From: Adlercreutzia hattorii
GTDB lineage: Bacteria; Actinomycetota; Coriobacteriia; Coriobacteriales; Eggerthellaceae
Assembly (NCBI RefSeq): GCF_011405655.1
Contig: NZ_AP022829.1
Span: 1,969,001 to 2,033,000 of the forward strand
Reading direction: 5' to 3'
DNA: 64,000 nt
Shown here: positions 45,311 through 54,778 of the stretch, piece by piece
Position numbering within the stretch: position 1 is the first letter of the stretch
Layout of the letters: every line of letters starts with the position of its first letter
Translations under genes and position numbers: made by a program
The notes under the pieces: generated by a model
What the model saw: the letters and a program-made list of their open reading frames with translations, nothing else
Databases searched by the model: none
What the model was told of the DNA's origin: nothing

Positions 45311-45791
45311 AGACTCATTGGCTACATGTAATTACCATAATGCATATCACTTACTTTCATTCCGAAATCTCATCATATAGCATCGGAGCGGTCACTGGGG
45401 ACAATCAGCGTTGTCGCAATGCTCTGGGCCCGCGGAGGCTGGAGCTAACGCTAGACTACCAAGCGTACCGTTGAAAAGTGCCCACACGACGTTCCACGCA
45501 CGCCACCCTAACGATTCACGCCAACGCTATCTCGCCCACTACAAGCCAGACGATAATTCCAGTCTACAACCCAACATCGGTCTGCATTCAACAGCCTCAA
45601 TAATCTTTCGCACTGTGGCTGGGCGGCCCGATCGCGCGCCGAATGTCGGTGCAACGACATTCGGCGCGCGATCTACGAAATTATTGCAGATGTGAAGGCG
45701 GATACGATAGCTAGCCGATATATGCGAGATGGTCGTCGCCGGCTATTACCAATTGCATTTCGTTCTTTTGTTCTAAGACATTTTTTTCGCA
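45311..45791. other. Gene-free 480-base stretch with a strong stem-loop
   Basis: Small open frames here have no ribosome sites or family features. Base composition is AT-rich at both ends. The only structure I see is the 18-bp stem at 45631-45672. It separates the GNAT-like gene from the convergent helicase gene. Confidence 0.6.
45631..45672. repeat. 18-bp perfect inverted repeat with six-base loop
   Basis: ATCGCGCGCCGAATGTCG and its exact reverse complement flank GTGCAA. It stands between the 3' ends of two convergent genes, so it may terminate both, but no T run follows on either strand. Confidence 0.85.
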
Positions 45792-48392
45792 TCAATCCTT
45801 CTTCAAGTTCGATAACTTCTTATGCCTGATAAAATCAAGAAAAGACTGCGAATCAACTTTGGCGGCTCGAAGCATATTGCTCATGTTTGTTTCAAAATCC
45901 GGATCATCACGCGGATTCTTGTTTTGCCGGATGTAACGTTTTAAAACCCCAATCGCACGTGAGGCCCATTCTGCAAATTGACCTCTCTCTACACACCATA
46001 AACCCTCAGCATTTACCGCGGCTTCCTTATCTATTTTCGTTGCTGTCGTCAAAAAAATTGTAATTACTTCGGCATCTACATTCAAATGCAGTTGATCGCT
46101 TCTTCTAACCCACCCTTCATGTCTCTTTGCTTCATCCACATGCCTCAATGGGATAGTTTTGTCGAACGCGGAATAGATCTTGTCCTCCGCCACCACGCAG
46201 CTGCATGCATCTAACACCCAAATTGGATCAGGAGCGCTCGAGCTACTAGGGTTCAAGCTCTCATAACCAAGCCATTCTCCAAGCTCTTGGTGAGGCTGCT
46301 CAAAGTTTCCTTCTTCTGCGTTCTCTATCCTCTCTAGAAGATCGTCCAAAGATGCTTGCACCGCAAATATCCCATTCCTCGATAACTCACGGCTAAGCTT
46401 CTTCTTCATTCGCCCTAAAATTGTTGCGTTTTCGAATTGAGTTTCGTTCGCAGTTGCATCTCGAGGCACGATCCACGCGTTGTAGGGAGACGAATGCATA
46501 GCGTCTTCCATGAGTATACGAATGTCAATATTGTTGGCCCGCGCATACTCAGCATCTGCTCGAGCAACATGGTACAGAATATAGCTCCAATAGCCAAAAT
46601 AGCCCTCAAGGCCCTCGTAGTCTCGTAACTTATTCACTATTTCGAAGGCATCTGTCATTGCAGCACCAAGCTGGCTGTTCCAGAGGTTAAGAGCGCACGA
46701 AACTTCGAGCTCAACAATATCCCTAAGTTTGCGAGCAGCCATGCCCTCATGCTCACCCGCTGCAGTTAATTGCTTTCTCAGTCCTACGATGTTTCGCTCT
46801 GCAATTTCCCATTCATCGCGGTGGTTCAAAAACACATCCACCAATTCCAAATAATCATCCAACGTGTCATTACCAGTTGCATTCCGCAGGCCAAACTGAA
46901 TCTCCGCACGCAGCTCATCGTTGAACAATTTCTGCTCTTTCGGAGATTGCAACAACCGCACTACCCTCTCGTCAAGCACGAAAATTACCGCATAATCCGT
47001 CTGGCTACGCGTGCAACGCCCCAGTGCCTGGGTGATGCGATTACGCATACGCTCAGAATACACTTCGTCGGCATTGGCTGACTCAACCAAAAATCTCTCG
47101 TGCATACTGGTTCCTTGCGGTAATTGCACAATGATCTCCGATCGACATTCACCTCCCGGAAAATCCAAGCCATCCAACCTATTTGCTAAAATCGCGACCG
47201 CATCTTTCTTACTGATAAATGGCTTCTTATCATTCTCGAGTTCAGCTGCCGTGAACACCGTTTTTCCTGCGACCTTTGCGAGATCCGAATACTGCTCGGC
47301 CATGGCATTACTAGACACCATGAGAAGACTTCGCTCGTCCTGGTCCAATATCCTGGATACAATCCGATCGAGCGGCACATCGTCTGCTGCGATCGTCGGA
47401 AACATCAGCAATCGACGTCCAGTCGTTCGCCCCCTCCATTGATCAAGCATAGGTAGCGCGGTTATACCCCGGACGCCGAAAGACCTCTCCAATTCGCCTC
47501 GTTCGCTAAGAGTTCCAGACATGTAAAGTCTTTGACGGGCATCGGCAAAAGGAGCAAACAGCTGCGTAGGAGGAATCACGGGACGAATCAGTAGAGAATT
47601 ACTTGAAACGAATATTTGGCACCCACGAAGATGATCCTTGACCATATTCCAGCTAAAACGCAAATCATCTTGTCCATTTTGAATAAAATATCGATTAAAC
47701 GCCATTGAGATACTTGAGATTTCGTTATCAGCACTCACAAGAGGCACTAAGCTAATCCAAGACGACGGCGATGCCGCGCCCCCTCCTGTCAAAGCACGCT
47801 CATACTCTTCAACAGTCATGAGGGGCCGCAAGGCCGTGACAACAGCTTCAAACAGTTTTGGGCGTACGGCGGAATCAACCTCCACTGACCACGGCGAAGC
47901 GACGAAGCTCTCCGCAGAATGCGCATCATCGAACACTATGAAATCCGCATCACCGAAATAGGGGTTAGAGTTGAACAATGCACTATATGTCGTAACCGCG
48001 ATACAATTTGCAGAATTGAAATCGGCAGCATCCTTAGGATCAAAATCTTTCTTGCTACCTATAAACGGTCTAGCATCTATGCCATACTGCATCTTTGATT
48101 GCGTGCAAACCTGATTCACTAGCTGCTTGTTCAAGCAACAATAAACGACTTTTTCCCTATTTTTAAGTCTGCGAAATTCACCTATTAACAGACCTACCAA
48201 AGTTTTTCCACTTCCCGGCGGCAATTCTAGGGACACATCGCGCGTCTCGAATTCTCTCATGTACAGGTCTATCATCTTCGATTGATGATCGAACAAGGAT
48301 TGAATGGAGCGATTCTTCCTATCCGCGTACATTTCCTGCGGCGTATTGTACGAAAATTCATCTAACTCCACTAATTTAAAACTACCCACCAA
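45792..48392 (-). CDS. XPD/DinG-type superfamily 2 helicase
   Basis: This 866-residue protein has the Walker A motif LPPGSGKTLVGLLIGEF near residue 60, a DEAH-like box IVFDDAHSAE, the SGTLSERGE motif III, and motif VI RITQALGRCTRSQTDYAVIF followed by LDERVV, as in Helicase_C_2 proteins. The last 350 residues are helical and not recognised. No clear four-Cys iron-sulfur cluster is visible. A TTG at 48392, with a GTG next to it, follows AGGAGGA. Codon use is AT-rich compared with flanking genes, and the gene stands alone, which suggests a transferred gene, possibly for phage defence. That role is inference. Confidence 0.8.
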   Translation of the reverse strand: MVGSFKLVELDEFSYNTPQEMYADRKNRSIQSLFDHQSKMIDLYMREFETRDVSLELPPGSGKTLVGLLIGEFRRLKNREKVVYCCLNKQLVNQVCTQSKMQYGIDARPFIGSKKDFDPKDAADFNSANCIAVTTYSALFNSNPYFGDADFIVFDDAHSAESFVASPWSVEVDSAVRPKLFEAVVTALRPLMTVEEYERALTGGGAASPSSWISLVPLVSADNEISSISMAFNRYFIQNGQDDLRFSWNMVKDHLRGCQIFVSSNSLLIRPVIPPTQLFAPFADARQRLYMSGTLSERGELERSFGVRGITALPMLDQWRGRTTGRRLLMFPTIAADDVPLDRIVSRILDQDERSLLMVSSNAMAEQYSDLAKVAGKTVFTAAELENDKKPFISKKDAVAILANRLDGLDFPGGECRSEIIVQLPQGTSMHERFLVESANADEVYSERMRNRITQALGRCTRSQTDYAVIFVLDERVVRLLQSPKEQKLFNDELRAEIQFGLRNATGNDTLDDYLELVDVFLNHRDEWEIAERNIVGLRKQLTAAGEHEGMAARKLRDIVELEVSCALNLWNSQLGAAMTDAFEIVNKLRDYEGLEGYFGYWSYILYHVARADAEYARANNIDIRILMEDAMHSSPYNAWIVPRDATANETQFENATILGRMKKKLSRELSRNGIFAVQASLDDLLERIENAEEGNFEQPHQELGEWLGYESLNPSSSSAPDPIWVLDACSCVVAEDKIYSAFDKTIPLRHVDEAKRHEGWVRRSDQLHLNVDAEVITIFLTTATKIDKEAAVNAEGLWCVERGQFAEWASRAIGVLKRYIRQNKNPRDDPDFETNMSNMLRAAKVDSQSFLDFIRHKKLSNLKKD

Positions 48393-48493
48393 TATCCTCC
48401 TAATCTCTCTAACCTGTTCAATCGAATACCGTTGGCGACATGGATGCTGACGCTCATCTAATAAAAAGCCTTGAAACTACCGCACATGATCTC

Positions 48494-50803
48494 TTACCAC
48501 GAGGTCATGCCCGTCACGGGATCGAGGTAGTACTTTATGCCGTTGAAGCTACGCCAGCCGGTTAGGGCGCGGCCGTCCCAGTTGAAGTAGCTCTTGCGGC
48601 CGTCCTGCCAGGTGATCCAACGGTTTTTTTGCATGACGCTGTCGGTGTTGAAATAATACCAATGTCCATCGATCTTCTGGCTCCAGCGCCTGGATATGCC
48701 CGTGGCGGGGTCGAAGTAGTACTTCACGCCGTTGAAGCTGCGCCAGCCCGTGAGGGCAGCGGCGTGCCCCGAGGAGTCGGGGTGGAAGTAGCTCCTGGTG
48801 CCGTCCTTCCAGGTGACCCAGCCCTTGACCATGCGGGAGGAGGAGTCGAAGTAGTACCACTTGCCGTCGATCTTCTGGCTCCAGCGCTTGGATATGCCCG
48901 TGGCCGGGTCGAAGTAGTACTTCACCCCGCTGAAGCTGCGCCAGCCGGTTAGGGCGCGCCCGTCCCAGTCGAAGAAGCTTTTGGTGCCGTCCCTCCAGGT
49001 GATCCATCCCGTCTGCATGACGCCGGAGCCGTTGAAGTAGTACCAGAAGCCACCTATCTTCTGGCTCCACTTCACCGGCTGGCCGTCAACTCCGTAGTAA
49101 TACTTCTTACCGCTGATGGTCAGCCACTTATTCTTAGGAGCCACAATATTGAAGGAGACCGTTCGTGTGCCGGTATAGTTCTTCCCCGTCCCCCGAACCG
49201 TTGCCGTCGCCCGGCCAATGCCAACGTTGTTTCCATAGGAGATCGTATAGCCCTCCCCTTCCTTTAGCAGCCGGCCGCTGTGCTTCACGGAAACCTGCGG
49301 GCGTTGCGCTTCTCCGGTGTACTCGCAGGAGGGCTGCGCAACGACCACCGTTATCGCACTCGATGACAAGAGCGCAGGCTCTATGCTCCACTGATAGCTG
49401 CGGGACTCCCGATTGCCCGTCTCGTCCCACGCGTAGCCCGCAGCAGGCGCCACCGTCGCCGTATAGGTGCCGGCATTCGTCGCCTGAGGCGCTCCCGATA
49501 CCACGTATTTTCCCGTATCGGGCACCGCAACTCCCGTCTGAGGATCACCGTTGTACGTCAGCCCGCTCGCCACCGAAGGCGCGCCCGACAGCACCGCGAA
49601 GGCCTCCACGTTGAAGTAGTCGTCAGCGTAATCAACACGCACGACTGCATCGGATGTCTGGTTGTCGGTGCTCCACTCGCATCGATTCAGTTCGTAGGCC
49701 ACCAGGTTGTTGATGGGATTCTTGTAGGTGGGCTGGGGCCACGCCGCATTGGTTGCCTTCACCTTGAAGGACGTCACCTTCTGGTTGAGCTTCTGCAATA
49801 TCTGGTCAGCTACCGGATCAGACCACTCAAGGATGTCGCCCGTCCTGATGAAGTAGTTGTTCTCCAGCGAATTGGCCTCATACCCCGGCGTGGAACCCGC
49901 GTAAGAAGGGTTCGCGAGCGCCATAGTGGTGTCGTCTAGCCCGAACAGCAGATGGGCCTGCTGCTCCTTCGAAAGGGTACCCGGCGCCGTCGCATCCAAC
50001 AGACCGTCCTTCACATCGTCATGGGTCGTGTCCACGTGATACCACTCGCCATCCATCTGGACGGCCGTCCGCACATGGCCTCCACCTGTGATGCGTCCTG
50101 TTTTCATGCCCGCCGTTTCAAGCAGCTTCACGTAGGCGGCATGATACCCCTCGCAAGTGACCGCCATGCCGGCCAGAGCGCGATCGACTCCCATGTTGCG
50201 ATAGGTACGGTCATAGCTGACGTTGTCGATGATCCAGTCGTGCAACACGAGGGCCGTTTCATAATCGTCCCGATTCCCGTTCGGCAGGCACTCGGCAATG
50301 ATTTCGCGGGCCCTCTCGTCCGCGTCGACGAAGCCCTCCCCCTCCACATCGACGCTGATCGAGAAGCGCTTGTTTAGCTTGCCTGTCGGCTGAACCAGAA
50401 ACTGATACTCGTATCGTCCTGCTCCGATAAACTCGTAACTCAGCACATTTGAATCTTGGGGAGGATCGAATGTGCCGAAGGAAGGATCGTACACATACGC
50501 ACCCTCCTTCGAAATGAAGCCTTGCTGATATCGGTAGGGTCCCGTTCCGTTCGGACCGTCTTCAACCGTGATAGTGAAATCTGTCGGCTTGCCCGCCTCG
50601 GGTCGCGCATACGACACGAACACGCGCCATCCCTCGGAATTTACCCCGCGCACTTGGGCTTCAACGGTAATGACATCGTTGTCAGCCAGAGCACCCGATC
50701 CCTCGGCGTAAGCGCTCGGAGGTGCCACCAATGCAACAAGCACCGCTAACACGATTACCGCAATCAGGCCAAATCGCCGCATTTGCTCAAATGCGCCCAC
50801 CAT
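48494..50803 (-). CDS. Second secreted transglutaminase-like protein with cell-wall-binding repeats
   Basis: This 769-residue paralogue of the 4183-6906 protein has a signal peptide (LIAVIVLAVLVALVAPPSAYA), a transglutaminase-like core with C217 in VTCEGYH, H243 in GGGHVRTAV and D258 in WYHVDTTHDD, the same MBG-like modules, and fewer YYF/GW repeats. The Trp after the catalytic His is Arg here, and the C-terminal CxxC tail of the other copy is absent. ATG 50803 follows GGGGAGA, part of a seven-G run. It lies far from its paralogue, on the other side of the helicase, and near the Wzx/Wzy locus. Confidence 0.9.
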   Translation of the reverse strand: MVGAFEQMRRFGLIAVIVLAVLVALVAPPSAYAEGSGALADNDVITVEAQVRGVNSEGWRVFVSYARPEAGKPTDFTITVEDGPNGTGPYRYQQGFISKEGAYVYDPSFGTFDPPQDSNVLSYEFIGAGRYEYQFLVQPTGKLNKRFSISVDVEGEGFVDADERAREIIAECLPNGNRDDYETALVLHDWIIDNVSYDRTYRNMGVDRALAGMAVTCEGYHAAYVKLLETAGMKTGRITGGGHVRTAVQMDGEWYHVDTTHDDVKDGLLDATAPGTLSKEQQAHLLFGLDDTTMALANPSYAGSTPGYEANSLENNYFIRTGDILEWSDPVADQILQKLNQKVTSFKVKATNAAWPQPTYKNPINNLVAYELNRCEWSTDNQTSDAVVRVDYADDYFNVEAFAVLSGAPSVASGLTYNGDPQTGVAVPDTGKYVVSGAPQATNAGTYTATVAPAAGYAWDETGNRESRSYQWSIEPALLSSSAITVVVAQPSCEYTGEAQRPQVSVKHSGRLLKEGEGYTISYGNNVGIGRATATVRGTGKNYTGTRTVSFNIVAPKNKWLTISGKKYYYGVDGQPVKWSQKIGGFWYYFNGSGVMQTGWITWRDGTKSFFDWDGRALTGWRSFSGVKYYFDPATGISKRWSQKIDGKWYYFDSSSRMVKGWVTWKDGTRSYFHPDSSGHAAALTGWRSFNGVKYYFDPATGISRRWSQKIDGHWYYFNTDSVMQKNRWITWQDGRKSYFNWDGRALTGWRSFNGIKYYLDPVTGMTSW

Positions 50804-51217
50804 ACAAGTCTCCCCCCCAGATTCCTGACACACTTTCAGACATTAACGCAGCTTTCAAAAGCCGCAGAGGCGATCTTATTTGCATGATGTCAGTCTATCG
50901 AAATACGCTAGTTATCGCAAGAGCATTTCCTTGTTTCCGAGCCAGCAAGTCCCATCAATCTACTGCGAATACAACTGCGACACCTAACAACCGAACGCAA
51001 CCACTTTGCTCGTTCTCGTAAGCCCGGGACAAAGACAAACGCCAACAGCCCATGTCGAGAGCCGCTGAAAGCAGGCCGGTAACTCACCTTCATACCTACG
51101 CCGTTTTTCCATCCAGCGCATTCCTCTTCAACCTGTGACCAGCTAATATATTGTGCTATGGTATGCTTCATTAAAGTTTATTGAACTTTGCCAACGTTCT
51201 GGTGACAAGGATGGGTC
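50804..51217. other. Divergent regulatory region, 414 bases
   Basis: The region between the transglutaminase gene (minus) and the sugar transferase (plus) is AT-rich and has no credible gene. TATGGT at 51157-51162 with GTGACC 16 bases before it is a weak promoter candidate for the polysaccharide genes. The poly-G run next to the minus-strand start is noted separately. Confidence 0.45.
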
Positions 51218-52636
51218 TTGAGCATTAGCAGCATATCGAAGCATGTGGATTTCGTCGCCATTGACATGGTCTCACTTGCTGCAGCCTTCGCATGCGCCTA
51301 TCTCCTAAAATTTGGAAACCTCGAGTTCATCAACGTCCCCTCCTGGCGCGGGTTGCTTGCGTTCCTCCTCCTCAGCGACCTCCTATTCACCTTGCTCACC
51401 AATCCTTACAGCGGCATCTTCCGGCGCCGCTACTGGGAAGACATCCGCATCCAGCTGGTACTCGTTCTGGAGAGTTTCTTGACGGCGTGCGCGTTTTTCT
51501 ACCTCCTTAAAATGGGCGAGGACTTCTCACGCGAAATGGTCGTCGTCATGTACTCGGGCTATGCTGGTCTCGCCCTCGTTCTGAAGTACCTGCACAAGCG
51601 GCGGCTCCTCTCGCGCTGGAGCAATCGTCCGCAAGATAGCATCAAGCGCGTCGTACTCGTCTGCTCGGCGCAGGACGCCGAAGAGTCCGAGCAGCGCCTT
51701 TACGCCGACGATATGAAGGCTTCGCGCGTCGTCGGCTTCTGCTTCACCGACTCCCCCGCCGTCGACGCATTCCTCCAAAGACCTGCCGCCCCCAGCGTCG
51801 ATCTGCTGCCCCTCTGCTCGCTCACCAACGCGGACGAGGTCGTCATCCTGACCGCGCCCTCGAAGATGGACGACGCGGCCATCGAGGAGCTCATGGCTGA
51901 GGGCCTTAAGGTGCGCATCGGCCTCGCGGAATCCCTCGGCGTTACTGCGGAAATGCAGGAGGTCGGGCAAATCGGCATCGTGAAGACGCTCGATCTGCAA
52001 CGTCACTCCTTCGGCGCCGCACAGACCATCTATCTCCCCACTAAGCGCGCATTCGACCTGCTGCTGGGCATCGCCGGCTGCGCGGTCACCCTGCCCGTCG
52101 CCGCCATCGTGAAGATCTCCTACCTCGCCACCGGCGACAACCATCCCATCTTCTACAAGCAAACGCGTATCGGCCTGCGAGGCAAGCCCTTCCAGCTTTG
52201 GAAGCTGCGCTCCATGGTATGGAACGCCGACGAGGTGCTGGCAGAGCTGCTTCAGGATCCAAAGCGGTGCGAGGAATGGCACCGGAGCCAGAAGCTGGAC
52301 GACGACCCCCGCATCACCCCCGTGGGTCGCATCCTGCGCCAGACGTCGCTCGACGAGCTGCCCCAGTTCTTCAACGTCGTAGCTGGCGACATGTCCATCA
52401 TCGGCCCGCGCCCCCTCATCCCGGGAGAGCTGGAGGAGCACGGCGGCCGTCCGCTGTACAACAAGGTGAAGCCCGGCCTCACGGGCTGGTGGGCCTGCAA
52501 CGGGCGCTCGGACATCGAGTACGACGAGCGACTGGATCTGGAGTACTACTACGTCACACACTGCTCGCTGTACCTGGATGCCCTCTGCGTGCTGAGAACC
52601 GTCCTGGCGGTTTTCAAGAAGGCCGGGGCGCGGTAA
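51218..52636 (+). CDS. Undecaprenyl-phosphate sugar-1-phosphate transferase, initiating enzyme
   Basis: This 472-residue WbaP/WcaJ-type enzyme has four N-terminal helices, a soluble domain, a fifth hydrophobic segment (RAFDLLLGIAGCAVTLPVAA) and the catalytic domain: YKQTRIGLRGKPFQLWKLRSM, TSLDELPQFFNVVAGDMSIIGPRPLIPGE and GLTGWWACNGRSDIEYDERL. It puts the first sugar phosphate on undecaprenyl phosphate to start a repeat unit, which Wzx and Wzy then flip and join. The TTG at 51218 follows AAGG at seven bases. A broken second copy follows directly. Confidence 0.93.
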   Translation: MSISSISKHVDFVAIDMVSLAAAFACAYLLKFGNLEFINVPSWRGLLAFLLLSDLLFTLLTNPYSGIFRRRYWEDIRIQLVLVLESFLTACAFFYLLKMGEDFSREMVVVMYSGYAGLALVLKYLHKRRLLSRWSNRPQDSIKRVVLVCSAQDAEESEQRLYADDMKASRVVGFCFTDSPAVDAFLQRPAAPSVDLLPLCSLTNADEVVILTAPSKMDDAAIEELMAEGLKVRIGLAESLGVTAEMQEVGQIGIVKTLDLQRHSFGAAQTIYLPTKRAFDLLLGIAGCAVTLPVAAIVKISYLATGDNHPIFYKQTRIGLRGKPFQLWKLRSMVWNADEVLAELLQDPKRCEEWHRSQKLDDDPRITPVGRILRQTSLDELPQFFNVVAGDMSIIGPRPLIPGELEEHGGRPLYNKVKPGLTGWWACNGRSDIEYDERLDLEYYYVTHCSLYLDALCVLRTVLAVFKKAGAR

Positions 52637-52740
52637 AACATACGTACCTCCCGCATGGCAAGCAATAGGTAAGAACGCACTGCATTTGGGCAGATCGAGG
52701 TAACTTGGTCACCGCAACACAGCTCAAAGTTCTTCGATCA

Positions 52741-53461
52741 AGACGAACAGGTGACAACGGCGTGAAGCTGCGCCTGGGCATCGCCGAGCTTTTGGGAACG
52801 GCCTCGGAAATCCAGCCCGTCAGCTAGGCGGGGGTCTACCGCACCCTCGACCTGCAGCGGCACTCCTTCGGCGCGAGCCAGCTGCTCTACCTGCCCGTCA
52901 AGCGGGTGATCGACATCGTCCTTGGCACCGCGGGCTGCCTTGCCACCCTGCCCGTGGCCGCCGTCGTGAAGCTGTCGTACCTAGCAGCCGACGACACGCA
53001 CCCCATCTTCTACAAGCAGACCCGCGTGGGGCTGCGCGGCCAGTGCTTCGAGCTATGGAAGCTGCGCTCCATGGCATGGGACGCCGACGAGCAGCTGCAA
53101 CGACTCCTGGAAGACCCCGCAGTACGCGCTGAATGGGAGCAGAACCAGAAACTCGCCCACGACCCGCGCATCCCTGGATGAGCTGCCGCAGTTCTTCAAC
53201 GTACTGAAGGGAGAGATGTCCGCCATCGGCCCGCGCCCGCTTATCCCCGGCGAGCTGGAAGCCCACGGAGGGCGCCCCTTGTACAACAAGGTGAAGCCCG
53301 GGCTCACCGGCTGGTGGGGCTGCAACGGCCGCTCCGACATCGAGTACCAGGAGCGCCTGGAGCTGGAATACTACTACATCACCCACTGCTCCCTGTACCT
53401 GGACGCCCTCTGCATCCTCCGCACCGCCCTCGCCGTCTTCAAGCGAGAAGGGGCGCAGTAA
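52741..53461 (+). pseudogene. Broken duplicate of the sugar-1-phosphate transferase
   Basis: The sequence matches the C-terminal half of the gene before it, protein by protein: KLRLGIAELLGTASEI, RTLDLQRHSFGASQLLYLP, YKQTRVGLRGQCFELWKLRSM, then LDELPQFFNVLKGEMSAIGPRP and GLTGWWGCNGRSDIEYQER. Three lesions show: the N-terminal helices are absent, TAG 52825-52827 interrupts the frame, and about 31 bases are missing near 53170, where PRI should be followed by TPVGR..RQTS, shifting the frame. Homology is visible from about 52762. It cannot make a working enzyme. Confidence 0.88.
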
Positions 53462-53473
53462 GCGTGCCACTGG

Positions 53474-54772
53474 CTAGTCGAGCCTTTCCCGCTCGTCCTC
53501 GGTCGCGACGTCAGCTTTTCGAGCATGCCAAAACACCAAAAAAGTCATCGAGGCATTTAAGATAAACTGTGAAACTGTGGTCGAGATAGCCACTCCAACT
53601 GCTCCCCATCCGGGAATCAACAACCAGTTTCCAGCCGTATTAACAGCCAAAGCCAACAAGGCCAAGAGAAACTGCTCTCGGTAGCGACCGAGGGACATCA
53701 CCAAGCTCACGCTGGGCGCAAGCACATAAGCAAAAAAGGCGCTAACGCATAGTATATCGAATACAAAGATGGCCCTGTCGTAGACGACTCCATTGAGAAT
53801 AGGGAACAAGAACTGGGCGCCAACGCACAAAAGACCAACTCCTATAAGAAAAGGAACTGTGGCCTTACGCATCCATCGCAGGGCAAATTCCCTCTGCCGT
53901 ACAACGCTAGTGGTCATCTCGGCCTTTGACATCCTCACTCTTAGAACCGTCTTGATTGATGGGAGAAGCACGAGAATGATATTGTAGTATTTAAGTGCCA
54001 CACCGTACTCTGCCACCTGTTCGGTCATCCTAAAAGCAGTCAACATGGAAACATCCACCTGGTTGAACGTCTGCATCACGGCACTGTAAAGAATCAGCCA
54101 AAACGATACCGCTATAAAATTACGAGCCTCTGACCTATCGAGAACAAAGCGGAGCGAGCCGGTTCTTATGGGCTGCCAGAAATAACCCATCGAAATCGCA
54201 AGGCATAAAACACCCGAGAGCAGGTAAGCGAGCAGAATCGAATCAACGGTCGCGCCAAACGCCACTACAGCCCCAATGACCAGAAGCAGAATTGCCCCTT
54301 GCTTGCAGTTCTCGACCACACCCGCAGCGGCGTATCGTTCCCGCGATTGCAGAAAGGCGATATCGATTTGAATCGCCCCTAAAATGAATCCATACAAAAC
54401 AGCCAGGAGCAATAAGTACGGGGCATAGCCAAACCCCTCCCCCCCTATTGCCACCACAGCACCCGCTAGAGCACAACTCGCGCAATTAACAGCGTGCGAG
54501 ATGAGAAACACGGTATCGGCCGCCCGGGGATCAAGCGAGATCTTCTCGGTGTTATAACGTACATACGCAAGTGAGAAACTCTGTCCGGCCACGCCGAGAA
54601 TAGTCCCGGAGAGCGTGAGGAACATTGTGTATGAAGCGTAGTCTTCCACAGTGAGCACGCGAATGACCACCACCGTCAAAACAGCCTGGATGAGCTTCGA
54701 ACCTAGACTGAAGATGGTAACGATAGAGAAGTCGCGGGGCAGTTTGCCAACAATTTTCTTAACGAGACCCAT
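53474..54772 (-). CDS. Wzx-type polysaccharide flippase
   Basis: This 432-residue protein has about 12 membrane helices and the MOP/oligosaccharide exporter pattern: FSLGSKLIQAVLTVVVIRVLTVEDYASY at the start, ILVLLPSIKTVLRVRMSK mid-way, and NTAGNWLLIPGWGAVGVAISTTVSQF near the end. It moves undecaprenyl-linked repeat units to the outer face. It ends 12 bases from the broken sugar transferase and lies six bases after the Wzy-like gene. A seven-G run lies in its codons for IGGEG (54439-54445). Confidence 0.88.
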   Translation of the reverse strand: MGLVKKIVGKLPRDFSIVTIFSLGSKLIQAVLTVVVIRVLTVEDYASYTMFLTLSGTILGVAGQSFSLAYVRYNTEKISLDPRAADTVFLISHAVNCASCALAGAVVAIGGEGFGYAPYLLLLAVLYGFILGAIQIDIAFLQSRERYAAAGVVENCKQGAILLLVIGAVVAFGATVDSILLAYLLSGVLCLAISMGYFWQPIRTGSLRFVLDRSEARNFIAVSFWLILYSAVMQTFNQVDVSMLTAFRMTEQVAEYGVALKYYNIILVLLPSIKTVLRVRMSKAEMTTSVVRQREFALRWMRKATVPFLIGVGLLCVGAQFLFPILNGVVYDRAIFVFDILCVSAFFAYVLAPSVSLVMSLGRYREQFLLALLALAVNTAGNWLLIPGWGAVGVAISTTVSQFILNASMTFLVFWHARKADVATEDERERLD

Positions 54773-54778
54773 AGCACC

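Noticed and set aside
45411-45695. 94-codon frame in the gene-free stretch
   Set aside because: No ribosome site, no recognisable sequence, and it runs through the 18-bp stem-loop.
45311-45791. Possible attachment site or transposon ends around the AT-rich patch
   Set aside because: No integrase, tRNA, flanking direct repeat or transposase could be found; only an inverted repeat.
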